Positions 53,143-61,059 of a stretch of 64,000 bases of DNA are shown here, in pieces. Location: NCBI RefSeq assembly GCF_000308635.1, contig NZ_BAGD01000043.1, forward strand, positions 1 through 64,000, given 5' to 3'. A program made the translations under genes and the position numbers. The DNA is from Nocardia otitidiscaviarum NBRC 14405 (lineage in GTDB: Bacteria; Actinomycetota; Actinomycetes; Mycobacteriales; Mycobacteriaceae). The notes under the pieces are model-generated. The model did not search any database, was not told where the DNA came from, and worked only from the letters and a program-made list of their open reading frames with translations. Position 1 is the stretch's first letter. Every line of letters begins with the position of its first letter.

Positions 53143-53709
53143 ATGTCCGAGGACGCCGAGAAGCGCGACGCCACCGCGGCGACCGCGCGCAAGACCGTGT
53201 CGCTGCCGGTGTCCACCCTGGTGGCGGGGGCCGTCGCGGCGGTGCTCGTCGCCGTGGCCGTCGTGACCACCGGCCTGTGGCTGTCGGCGCGCGGCGACCT
53301 CGACGACATCCATGCCGCGACCGCCGCCGAGCAGCACGCCGAGCAGGTCGCCACCGACTACGCGGTCGGTGCGTCGAATATCGACTTCGCCGATCTCGGC
53401 GCCTGGCAGGGCCGCTTGAAGGCGAACACCACCGGCAAGCTGTCCGAGCAGTTCGACGCGGCGGGGCCGAAGCTGTCCGAGGCGCTCACCGTCCTGAAGT
53501 GGACCTCCAGTGCCACGCCCATCGCGGCCAAGGTGACCGGTCGGGACGGCGACGCGTACCTGGTCGACGTCTTCCTCGATGTCACCAGCACCAATGCCCA
53601 GAATCCCCAGGGCGTCAAGACCACCGTCACCTACAACGTGACGGTCAACCCCGACGGCTGGACGATCGCCGACGTCGGCGGCATGGATATGACGCTGCCG
53701 CAGAAGTAG
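53143..53709 (+). CDS. Mce-associated membrane protein (Mas)
   Basis: A 188-aa accessory protein of the operon. A cytoplasmic stretch of 25 residues precedes one helix (about 24-48), followed by an NTF2/VirB8-like extracellular domain with EQHAEQVATDYAVGASNIDFADL and a closing GWTIADVGGMDM. Mas proteins stabilise Mce complexes in mycobacteria. AGGAGG lies about seven bases upstream of the ATG. It is probably the last gene of the operon and ends 13 bases from the convergent GMC gene. Confidence 0.88.
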   Translation: MSEDAEKRDATAATARKTVSLPVSTLVAGAVAAVLVAVAVVTTGLWLSARGDLDDIHAATAAEQHAEQVATDYAVGASNIDFADLGAWQGRLKANTTGKLSEQFDAAGPKLSEALTVLKWTSSATPIAAKVTGRDGDAYLVDVFLDVTSTNAQNPQGVKTTVTYNVTVNPDGWTIADVGGMDMTLPQK

Positions 53710-53722
53710 GGGCCGGGCTCCC

Positions 53723-55312
53723 TCACCCTGTGCGCAGGGTGTCCGCGAGCCGGATCGCCAACGCCACGATCATGAGTGTGGGATTGGCGTGCCCGTTGGT
53801 CGGGAAGACGGAGCTGCCCGCGATATACAGGTTGTCCATCCCGTGCACCCGGCACCGCGCGTCCACCACGCCGGTGCGCGGGTCGGCGGACATGCGGGTC
53901 GCGCCGGTGGGGTGCGCCCAGTCGGTGAGTTGCACCGGCTCCGAACTGTTCTCGCACACCCACCGGTGCAGGTGCGGGGGATCGAAGCCGAGGCGCGCGA
54001 ATTCGCCGGCCGCCAGGGCGGCGGTGCGCCGGACGGTGGCGTCCTCTATGTCGTGCACCTTCCAGTCCACCCGGGCCAAGGGAATGCCGAGCCGATCCAC
54101 CTTGTCGCTCAGGGTGACCCGGCTGTCCGGATCGGGTTGTTGCTCGACCATGCAGCGCAGTTCCACTTCGGCGAGTTTGCGCGGCAGTCCGGTGCCGTGC
54201 ACCAGGCGGCGGCGCACCCCCGACAGCAGCAGGCCGGGATGGGCCGACACGATGCGCGTATCCCGCAGGGTCAGCTGTCCCCGCAGCAGCCGCTTGACCG
54301 ATTCCCACGGGTCGTCGTCGGCGGGCACCTCCTGAATCCACAGGGCGCAGTTGAGCAGTCCCTCGCGTTCCTGGATCGCGGGGGAGAGCGCGACGCCGTG
54401 CAGGAAGGTGTGCTTCCCGCCGCGACCCTTCACGACGTACTTGCCGAAGCGGTCGCGTGCGGTGGCGGAGGTGGCGGGATCGAGCGTTCCGACCGTGCCG
54501 CAGCGATGGTCGAGCAGATATCTGCCGACCATGTCGTGCCGGTTGCCCAGTCCGGCGGGCACGATGCGGTTGGCGGCCAGCAGCAGGCGCGGATTCTCGA
54601 GTCCCCCGGCCGCCAGCACGATTCGCTGGGCGACAACCAGACGTTCGCCGCCCTCGGCGTCCAAGACGCGCAGCGCCCGCACGTGGGTGCCGTCCGGATC
54701 GGTATCGATATGGGCCACGGTGGCATTCAGGACGACTCGGACATTCGCGGCGGAGATCGCCGGGGCATGTCTGCCGAAACGCTTGCAGTCGAAGGGATCC
54801 GCGGGGTCCTTGCTGATCTGCCAGAAGTAGGGGCGCAGCCAGCGCCGGTCGAGTTCGGCCGCGGGCGCGGAACGTCCGGCCAGGGTCCAGAACCGGTCGT
54901 CGGTGAACCCGACCCCGTGCCCGAGCCCCAGATGCGCGCCCGCCCGCTCCAGATACGGTTCCATATCGCTCGCGCCGATCGGCCAGCCGGAGTCCGGAAT
55001 CCATTCCCGCCGGGCGAAGTCCAGCTCGTCGAGGGGCGCGCAGCGCCCGGCCCAGGTGTGCGAGCTGCCACCCAACACCCGATTGCGGGCATGGCGGTGC
55101 GGTAGGGAGCGCGGCGCACCGACATTGTCGATGTCGTTGAGCTCCTCGGTGTCCGGCTGCTCCGCGCGGCCTCCGCTCTCCAGCACCAGTACCCGCAGCG
55201 CTGTCCCCGCCAGTTCGGTGGCGATGGTCAACCCGGCCGGTCCGGAACCGATCACGCAGACATCGGCGGAGAGCTCCTCGTCCCGCAACCCCCGCAGGTC
55301 GTCGATACGCAC
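53723..55312 (-). CDS. GMC-family FAD oxidoreductase
   Basis: A 529-aa flavoprotein of the glucose-methanol-choline group. The FAD-binding motif is VCVIGSGPAGLTIATEL (about 19-35), RVLGGSSHTWAGRCAPL is the GMC signature, and the C-terminal active-site region has HPTGATRMSADPRTGVVD followed by IAGSSVFPTNGHANPTLMIVALA, with the expected His-Asn pair. There is no signal peptide. The substrate is an alcohol, sugar or sterol that cannot be named. AAGGA lies about nine bases before the GTG. It is convergent with the mce operon, which raises but does not prove a sterol link. Confidence 0.9.
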   Translation of the reverse strand: MRIDDLRGLRDEELSADVCVIGSGPAGLTIATELAGTALRVLVLESGGRAEQPDTEELNDIDNVGAPRSLPHRHARNRVLGGSSHTWAGRCAPLDELDFARREWIPDSGWPIGASDMEPYLERAGAHLGLGHGVGFTDDRFWTLAGRSAPAAELDRRWLRPYFWQISKDPADPFDCKRFGRHAPAISAANVRVVLNATVAHIDTDPDGTHVRALRVLDAEGGERLVVAQRIVLAAGGLENPRLLLAANRIVPAGLGNRHDMVGRYLLDHRCGTVGTLDPATSATARDRFGKYVVKGRGGKHTFLHGVALSPAIQEREGLLNCALWIQEVPADDDPWESVKRLLRGQLTLRDTRIVSAHPGLLLSGVRRRLVHGTGLPRKLAEVELRCMVEQQPDPDSRVTLSDKVDRLGIPLARVDWKVHDIEDATVRRTAALAAGEFARLGFDPPHLHRWVCENSSEPVQLTDWAHPTGATRMSADPRTGVVDARCRVHGMDNLYIAGSSVFPTNGHANPTLMIVALAIRLADTLRTG

Positions 55313-55421
55313 CGGAATGTCCTTCCGATCCCCGCATCCACCCCCGAGACGGACGCGCAGTGACTGTCCGGGCTCATCGTAACCGCTCGATTGCGCGTTC
55401 GTGGCCCATCTTTCACCCGGC

Positions 55422-55967
55422 TCAACAGCCGGGCTGCAGAAACGCCCGGACGTACCCCGCCGACTGGCGCACGTACATCCACGCCCAGAACAGCGGACCG
55501 GAGTCCGCGGGGCTGGCCACCATGGTCAACTCGCCGCGAAAGCACTTGCCCACGATGTACCGGGCGCGGGAGACGTGCGGGGTGTAGGTGATCACGATGA
55601 TGTGCCGCCAGTGCCCGGTGTCGGCCCGCCGGGCGATCTCCTGCGCCTCGCCCTGGGTGGTCCACGGCTCCGGCACGAAGCACGACACCCGGAAGTCGAA
55701 CGTCCCGTCGCAGTAGCGGTCCATCACGTGGTCGTCGATGCCGGTGGATCGCGAGATGACCAGTTCCGGCGCGTAGCCCTGGCGCGCCAGCCGCAGGCCC
55801 AGATCGAAGCGCTCGTAGGCCGTGCCGCCGAGCACCACGATGGCGTCGGCGGGCCGCAGCGGGTCCACCTGCGGATGGACGAACACCGGCACCCCGGCGA
55901 TGCCGATTCCTACAACCAGGGCGACCAGTACGACGAGGGTGGCGACGGCTCGCCGGAACGCGGGCAC
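55422..55967 (-). CDS. ElyC/SanA/YdcF-family (DUF218) protein
   Basis: A 181-aa envelope protein. One N-terminal helix (about 6-26) anchors a DUF218 domain with ADAIVVLGGTAYERFDLGLRLARQGYAPELVIS, PEPWTTQGEAQEI and IIVITYTPHVSRARYI. E. coli relatives ElyC and SanA act in envelope-polysaccharide and lipid-carrier homeostasis; its chemistry is unsettled. Three cysteines lie outside the membrane. The GTG start is seven bases from TATCGT (55975-55980), a leaderless pattern. It is divergent from the NTF2-fold gene. Confidence 0.88.
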   Translation of the reverse strand: MPAFRRAVATLVVLVALVVGIGIAGVPVFVHPQVDPLRPADAIVVLGGTAYERFDLGLRLARQGYAPELVISRSTGIDDHVMDRYCDGTFDFRVSCFVPEPWTTQGEAQEIARRADTGHWRHIIVITYTPHVSRARYIVGKCFRGELTMVASPADSGPLFWAWMYVRQSAGYVRAFLQPGC

Positions 55968-56085
55968 GGTACCGACGATACCGACTGTCCCCGAGCCCCT
56001 TTGACTCCCCGCCGCCTCCCCGCACGTTCCCTCCGGGCCTACCGCCCGGTACCATCGGCCCAGCTCAACACCGTGGAGGAGAATC

Positions 56086-56889
56086 GTGTCCGCGAATCCG
56101 ACTGCTGCGCAGCTGCTGGCGACCGTCGAGGCGTCCCCGAAGGCGGTCGCCGCCCACGACCGGTCCGCCTGGGTGGACCTGTTCGCGGAGGGTGCGAGCG
56201 TGGAGGATCCGGTGGGCTCCCGCCCGCATCGGGGATGGGCGGCGTTGGAGCGGTTCTACGACACCTTCATCGCGCCCAACGACATCGCCTTCGAGGTGGA
56301 CCACGACGTGGTGTGCGGCATGACGGTGTTCCGCGATCTGACCATCCACACCACCATGTCGACCGGCGTCACGCTGCCGGTGCCCATGCATCTGCGCTAC
56401 GACATCGCCGAGGTCGACGGCGGACTGAGAATCGCTGCCTTGCGCGCGCATTGGGAGCTGCCCGGCATGATCACGCGACTGCTGGGCGCGGGTGTGCCGG
56501 GTATGAAGGCCGGAATGAAGTTGGGCCCGCAGCTGATCGGCAATCAGGGCGTCGGCGGCGCGCTCGGTTTCCTGCGGGCGTTCGGTGGCGTGGGCTCCGC
56601 CGGCAAGCGAGCCGCGGCGCGCCTGCTCGACGCCGCCGGCCGCGGCGACGCCACGGGCGTACGCACGGTGCTCGCGCCGGTGGCGCGGCTGGAATGGCCG
56701 GTGGGAGACCGCATGTCGGTCGACGACTTCGCCGTGCGGGCGACCGGGCTACGCTGGCGCAAACCCATCGCGGCGGGCCGCACCGTCACCGCGACCGTCG
56801 ACACTCCCGACGGTCGCGGTATCGCGGAACTCGATTTCGCCGAGCACGGCACCCGCGTGCAGGCGGCGCGAATCTACCTGGTGCGCTGA
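56086..56889 (+). CDS. NTF2/SnoaL-domain protein, ketosteroid-isomerase-like
   Basis: A 267-aa protein that appears to hold two NTF2-like modules or one plus an extension. Residues 18-125 match the fold (AAHDRSAWVDLFAEGASVEDPVGSRPHRGWAALERFYDTFI, then VFRDLTIHTTMSTG and ALRAHWELPGM). Residues 165-267 look like a degenerate second copy, with LLDAAGRGDATGVRTVLAPVARLEWPVGD and a final IYLVR. Ketosteroid isomerase is the best-known relative, but no activity can be assigned. GGAGGAG is about five bases upstream of the GTG. Its stop is one base from the convergent zinc-ribbon stop. Confidence 0.85.
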   Translation: MSANPTAAQLLATVEASPKAVAAHDRSAWVDLFAEGASVEDPVGSRPHRGWAALERFYDTFIAPNDIAFEVDHDVVCGMTVFRDLTIHTTMSTGVTLPVPMHLRYDIAEVDGGLRIAALRAHWELPGMITRLLGAGVPGMKAGMKLGPQLIGNQGVGGALGFLRAFGGVGSAGKRAAARLLDAAGRGDATGVRTVLAPVARLEWPVGDRMSVDDFAVRATGLRWRKPIAAGRTVTATVDTPDGRGIAELDFAEHGTRVQAARIYLVR

Positions 56890-56890
56890 A

Positions 56891-57088
56891 TCACCGCTTC
56901 GCTCCGACGATCTCGTTCACCACGTCGGTGCGGGTGAAGGTGCTGCCACCGGCGGTGCCCACCACTCTGCCGTGCACCGCGATCAACCACTGCCCGCAGA
57001 CGCAGCGCAGATAGCGCACACCACGGTGACCGGAGACGGCGGAAGCGGGCGAGGGCCAGGAGCAGGAGGGGCAATTCACCCTTCCCAT
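56891..57088 (-). CDS. Small zinc-ribbon protein
   Basis: A 65-aa protein with paired cysteines, NCPSC at the start and RCVCGQW in the middle, which could bind one zinc ion. The rest is basic and ends with TRTDVVNEIVGAKR. I do not recognise it. AAGG abuts the ATG at 57088, a weak site. It is tail to tail with the NTF2-fold gene and lies downstream of the araC-type gene in the same direction, with 94 bases between. Confidence 0.6.
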   Translation of the reverse strand: MGRVNCPSCSWPSPASAVSGHRGVRYLRCVCGQWLIAVHGRVVGTAGGSTFTRTDVVNEIVGAKR

Positions 57089-57182
57089 CCTTATCGGAAA
57101 ACTTCCAGCGAAGATCGACGACACGCGTCCGTATGCGAACTGTGTTGGTATTCCGCCGTGGTTGTCCGATCCACCGCGTGAC

Positions 57183-58205
57183 TCACGATCGCGGTCCGCG
57201 ACTTCCGCTGCGCCGCACCGCCGTCGGCGTCACGCCCCACCAGCGTCGGCAGCAGCGAGTGAAAACGGCCTGTTCCGACAGACCGATCAGCGAGGCCACC
57301 TGGCTCATCGGCATATCCGTGGTGGTGAGATACCGGCGGGCCTCGGCCCGGCGCACCTCGTCGAGAATGGCCGCGAACGAGGTGCCCTCCGCCGCCAGCC
57401 GCCGTTGCAGCGTGCGCGGATGTACCGTCAGAAGTCGTGCCACCGCGCCGATTTCGGGTGTGGCCGTGCCGAGCAGCCGCTGTACCGCGGCCCGTACCCG
57501 CGGTGCGATCTCGGTGCCCGCACCACCGGTGAGTTCGGCCAGGAAGGCCATGGCCAGCCGGTGCAGATGGGCGTCCCCGCCCGAGAGCGGCCGGGTGGCA
57601 AGGCTGCTGGGCACGCGCAGCAGTGCGGCGGGGCGCTCGGTCCGCACCGGTGCGCCGAAGAACTCCTCGTACACCGACAGCGGTGCGGCGGGCCGATACG
57701 GCAACTCCACCGAGCGCAGGCCGTACCGCTCCGTCGCCAGCCGCTGCAGGATGGTGTGGTGCACGAAGGCCAGTCCGAGATCGGTGCCCTGCACCGGGTT
57801 CGGCGTGCCCGGCGGCACGCCGTAGCGCAGGGCGATCACCCGCTCATCCCCGTACGGGTCCGGTTCCACCGTCAGGCTCAGCGCGCGGGCGTGCACGAAC
57901 AGATAGCGGGCGGTGCAGTTCATGACATCGGCGAGGGTGGGGGAGTTGCCGATGGCCAGGGCCAGCGGGCCGAGCATGGCCAGATCCTGGCGGCGGGAGA
58001 TGCGCAGGCCCAGGTCGGGGCAGCGCAGCCGATGCGCGGCCAGTTCCAGCACCGCGCCCACCGCGTAGTCGGAGACCAGCAGGTCGTCGGTGTCGAGAGC
58101 GGTGACGGGCAGCCCGCAGGCGCGCGCGAATTCCTCGGCGTCGCCGCCGAGTTCCGCGACCGTGGCGCGGAAGCCACGCAATCCGGCGGACCTGATGACC
58201 GACAT
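57183..58205 (-). CDS. AraC-family regulator with arabinose-binding-type domain
   Basis: A 340-aa regulator. The N-terminal two thirds (VIRSAGLRGFRATVAELGGDAEEFARACGLP onward) is the PF12625-type effector domain of OruR/ArgR-like AraC proteins. The C-terminal DNA-binding part has VARLLTVHPRTLQRRLAAEGTSFAAILDEVRRAEARRYL, then MSQVASLIGLSEQAVFTRCCRRWWGVTP. Several in-frame upstream starts exist (up to 58289), but the ATG at 58205 begins the conserved part and avoids overlap with the divergent monooxygenase gene, which it probably controls. Confidence 0.9.
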   Translation of the reverse strand: MSVIRSAGLRGFRATVAELGGDAEEFARACGLPVTALDTDDLLVSDYAVGAVLELAAHRLRCPDLGLRISRRQDLAMLGPLALAIGNSPTLADVMNCTARYLFVHARALSLTVEPDPYGDERVIALRYGVPPGTPNPVQGTDLGLAFVHHTILQRLATERYGLRSVELPYRPAAPLSVYEEFFGAPVRTERPAALLRVPSSLATRPLSGGDAHLHRLAMAFLAELTGGAGTEIAPRVRAAVQRLLGTATPEIGAVARLLTVHPRTLQRRLAAEGTSFAAILDEVRRAEARRYLTTTDMPMSQVASLIGLSEQAVFTRCCRRWWGVTPTAVRRSGSRGPRS

Positions 58206-58275
58206 GTCGTTCAGGATCAAATACTTGTCGCGCACAGTCAAGAAGCCGGGGCGGGACGGCCCCAGACTGGAGATC

Positions 58276-59793
58276 ATGAGTGAGCGCACAACCGAACGGG
58301 TCGAGCACCTCGACGTGGTGATCGTGGGCGCGGGACTGTCCGGAATCGGAGCCGCCTACCGCCTGCGGACCGAGCACCCGGACCGCAGCTACGCCGTCCT
58401 CGAGGCCCGCGAGACACTGGGCGGCACCTGGGATCTGTTCCGCTACCCGGGTATTCGCTCCGACTCGGATATGTTCACCCTCGGCTACCCCTTCAAGCCC
58501 TGGCGCGATGCCCAGTCCATCGCCGACGGGCCGTCCATCCTGCGCTACATCACCGAGACCGCCACCGAGAACGGCATCGACCGGCATATCCGCTACGGCA
58601 CCAAGGTCGTTGCCGCCGAATGGGACAGCGCCGCCGCCCGCTGGACGCTCACCCTGGAGCGTCGCGACGGCGGGCGCGCCGAACTCACCTGTGGATTCCT
58701 CTACTCCTGCTCCGGCTACTACGACTACGACCGCGGCCACGCACCCGAGTTCCCCGGTGTCGACGACTTCGCGGGCCGGGTCGTGCACCCGCAGTTCTGG
58801 CCCGAGGACTTGGATTACACCGGAGCGCGGGTCGTGGTGATCGGCAGCGGCGCCACCGCCGTCACCCTGGTTCCGGCCATGGCCGAGCGGGCCGAGCGGG
58901 TGACCATGCTGCAACGCTCGCCGACCTGGATCTCCGCGGTGCCGGGCCGGGACAAGGTGGCCGACCGGCTGCGGGCCCTGCTGCCGCCACGGTTGGCGCA
59001 CCGCGTCATCCGCACCAAGAACATTCTGTTCGGCATCGGCTTCTACCAGTACTGCCGCCGTCGTCCGGAGGCCGCGCGCAAGCTGCTCACCGGGCTGACC
59101 ACGCGCATCCTGAAGGACGAGCGGTTGGTCGCCGAGCATTTCACGCCCGACTACGATCCGTGGGATCAGCGGCTGTGCGCGGTGCCCAACGCCGATTTCT
59201 TCAAGGCCATGCGCAAGGGCCGGGCGGAGGTGGTCACCGATCACATCGAAACCTTCGTGCCCGAGGGGATTCGGCTGACGTCGGGCCGGGTGCTCGAAGC
59301 CGATGTGGTGGTCACCGCCACCGGACTGCGGCTGCTGGCCTTCGGCGGCATCGACCTCACCGTGGACGGCGAGCCGGTGCGACTGAACGAGCGCTTCGTC
59401 TGGCAGGGCACCATGCTCACCGGCGTCCCCAATTTCGCGGTGTGCATCGGTTACACCAATGCCTCCTGGACGCTGCGCGCCGACCTCACCTCGCGCCTGG
59501 TGTGCAAGGTGCTGTCGTATATGGATCGCAACGGCTTCGCCGCCGTGGCGCCGCATGCCGACCGCCCGCTCGCCGAGCGACCGCTGCTGGATCTGGCATC
59601 CGGGTACATTCAGCGCTCCATCGGGGACTTCCCGCGCCAGGGCGACCGGCATCCGTGGCGGGTGCGGCAGAACTATCTGCTCGATGTCGCCACCACGCTG
59701 CGCACGGATCTGGGCAGGACACTGCGGCCGCACCCGGGAGCCGAGTGCGCGAAGCCGGCGCCGTCGGGGCGAGCCGCGCTCAACACGCCGTGA
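58276..59793 (+). CDS. Baeyer-Villiger-type flavin monooxygenase (EthA-like)
   Basis: A 505-aa FAD/NADPH monooxygenase. The FAD site is VVIVGAGLSGIGAAYRL, the Baeyer-Villiger fingerprint FAGRVVHPQFWP (FxGxxxHxxxW) is intact, and the NADPH site is VVVIGSGATAVTLVPAMAE. ARETLGGTWDLFRYPGIRSDSDMFTLGY is typical of EthA/MymA-type enzymes. EthA oxidises ketones and activates ethionamide; MymA acts in mycolate metabolism. GGAG lies only three bases from the ATG. The divergent AraC-type gene is the likely regulator, unlike the TetR regulator EthR of EthA. Confidence 0.93.
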   Translation: MSERTTERVEHLDVVIVGAGLSGIGAAYRLRTEHPDRSYAVLEARETLGGTWDLFRYPGIRSDSDMFTLGYPFKPWRDAQSIADGPSILRYITETATENGIDRHIRYGTKVVAAEWDSAAARWTLTLERRDGGRAELTCGFLYSCSGYYDYDRGHAPEFPGVDDFAGRVVHPQFWPEDLDYTGARVVVIGSGATAVTLVPAMAERAERVTMLQRSPTWISAVPGRDKVADRLRALLPPRLAHRVIRTKNILFGIGFYQYCRRRPEAARKLLTGLTTRILKDERLVAEHFTPDYDPWDQRLCAVPNADFFKAMRKGRAEVVTDHIETFVPEGIRLTSGRVLEADVVVTATGLRLLAFGGIDLTVDGEPVRLNERFVWQGTMLTGVPNFAVCIGYTNASWTLRADLTSRLVCKVLSYMDRNGFAAVAPHADRPLAERPLLDLASGYIQRSIGDFPRQGDRHPWRVRQNYLLDVATTLRTDLGRTLRPHPGAECAKPAPSGRAALNTP

Positions 59794-59899
59794 ATGCCCG
59801 TCAGGCCGGTGATCAGGTCCTTTACGGAACTGTCGGACCGTGCGATGCTGGCGCAATCGCATCGCGCGGGAATCCACCGGTGAATGGGGGAGCGGGCAT

Positions 59900-60448
59900 A
59901 TGGCATTTCGAGGCCGGTATCTGTCCCCGGCGCCCGATCCGGAGCCGCCGCTGACGCCCTGCTGCGCACATGTGACGCTCGACGCCCAATCCCCGCCGCC
60001 GTGTCGGAATCGGGTGGCCCGCAATGACACCCGGACGGCGCGCAATGATGCCCGCGCGCTGGGCCCGGGGCTGGAACGGGTGGTGCGCGGCACGCATCCG
60101 GAAATTGCCGCGAGCGAAGTCGAAGTTTGTTCCGGGGCACGGAATTTCGCATGGCGTACGGTGCAGTTCGCCGTGGAAGTGCTGGACGGTCGCCGACCCG
60201 TCGCGCAACTGGCCGCGGTCGCCGATTCCGGGGTGGTGGCGGCCGTGCGTACCCTGGTGGGCGCGCGGCTGGTGCCGGGCCGCTCCCTCGGCACGGCGGT
60301 GCTGACCAGGGTCGATGTGGTGATGGTCGATGCCGTGCACGCCGAGGTGTGCGCCGCCTACGACCGCGGTGCCCGGCATTTCGCCCTGGCCGCCCGCATT
60401 GCCCGTGGTCGGCGCGGTTGGCGGATGACCGCATTCCGGGTGCGGTGA
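59900..60448 (+). CDS. Rv3235-family protein
   Basis: A 182-aa protein whose C-terminal 110 residues resemble the Rv3235 family (DUF6459): RTVQFAVEVLDGRRPVAQLAAVADSGVVAAVRTL and FALAARIARGRRGWRMTAFRVR. The function is unknown; in other actinobacteria relatives often lie near secA. The N-terminal 70 residues are Pro/Arg rich with a CC pair. GGGGGAG lies about eight bases upstream of the ATG. An in-frame ATG at 59840 is possible. It is not obviously in an operon with lsr2, which has its own promoter. Confidence 0.75.
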   Translation: MAFRGRYLSPAPDPEPPLTPCCAHVTLDAQSPPPCRNRVARNDTRTARNDARALGPGLERVVRGTHPEIAASEVEVCSGARNFAWRTVQFAVEVLDGRRPVAQLAAVADSGVVAAVRTLVGARLVPGRSLGTAVLTRVDVVMVDAVHAEVCAAYDRGARHFALAARIARGRRGWRMTAFRVR

Positions 60449-60523
60449 CGCCGCACGGCTCCTACCCGGCTGCCCGGTAATAGCCGAATAGCCTGATGGT
60501 TGCGAATTCCAATCGCGCCGGGT

Positions 60524-60552
60524 TTGAATTCTATCCGTCCCGGGCATAATAT
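60524..60552 (+). promoter_or_regulatory. lsr2 promoter
   Basis: TTGAAT (60524-60529) and TAATAT (60547-60552) are exactly 17 bases apart, one of the most consensus-like promoters in the window. The start site would be near 60559, giving a leader of about 32 bases that contains AAAGGG. The region is AT-rich for this genome, as Lsr2 targets are, so autorepression is possible. Confidence 0.75.
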
Positions 60553-60590
60553 TTCCGGCGAAAAGCGGCATCAACGTGAAAGGGCAGTCC

Positions 60591-60926
60591 ATGGCGAAGA
60601 AAGTCACCGTGACTCTGGTCGACGACTACGACGGCGAATCGAAGGCCGATGAAACCGTCTATTTCTCGCTGGACGGCATGGACTACGAGATCGACCTGTC
60701 GCTGAAGAACGCCGGTAAGCTGCGCGGGTCGCTGGAGCAGTGGACCGAGAAGGCCCGCAAGGTCGGCCGTTCCAAGCGGAAGGGCACGAGCGGCAAGACC
60801 CGTCCCGCGGTGGATCGGGAGGAGAGCACCGCGATCCGCGAATGGGCGCGCGCCCAGGGCCACCAGGTCTCCTCGCGCGGCCGTATCCCGGCGGAGATCG
60901 TCGAGGCGTACCACAAGGCGAAGTAA
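60591..60926 (+). CDS. lsr2: Lsr2 nucleoid-associated protein
   Basis: Lsr2 is an H-NS-like protein that bridges AT-rich DNA and silences acquired genes. The 111-aa protein has the N-terminal dimerisation domain ([44 protein letters not shown]) and the C-terminal AT-hook-like motif [14 protein letters not shown], where Arg-Gly-Arg inserts into the minor groove. The linker is Lys/Ser rich, unlike the Gly/Arg linker of M. tuberculosis Lsr2. AAAGGG lies about eight bases upstream of the ATG. It is not in the usual lysS-clpC1 context, so it may be a second copy. Confidence 0.95.
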   Translation: MAKKVTVTLVDDYDGESKADETVYFSLDGMDYEIDLSLKNAGKLRGSLEQWTEKARKVGRSKRKGTSGKTRPAVDREESTAIREWARAQGHQVSSRGRIPAEIVEAYHKAK

Positions 60927-60960
60927 AAGCCGGTCCGGAAATCTGGAACTCCGGAATTCG

Positions 60961-61000
60961 GCCAGCGCCGGTGATCCCGCAGCGGGTCACCGGCGCTGGC
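60961..61000. terminator. Long bidirectional terminator hairpin
   Basis: GCCAGCGCCGGTGA (60961-60974) pairs perfectly with 60987-61000, and the 12-base loop itself folds (CCCGC / GCGGG), so almost all 40 bases are paired. It lies between lsr2 and the convergent SARP-type gene. There is no long T run. Confidence 0.85.
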
Positions 61001-61059
61001 CATATCCGACAATCGCGTCGAGGGATGTCCCCGCTGAATAGCGGTAGGGATTGCGTTCC

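Noticed and set aside
57844..60294. 816-codon minus-strand open frame over the BVMO gene
   Set aside because: It covers the intact BVMO gene on the other strand and part of araC in another frame; no protein motif.
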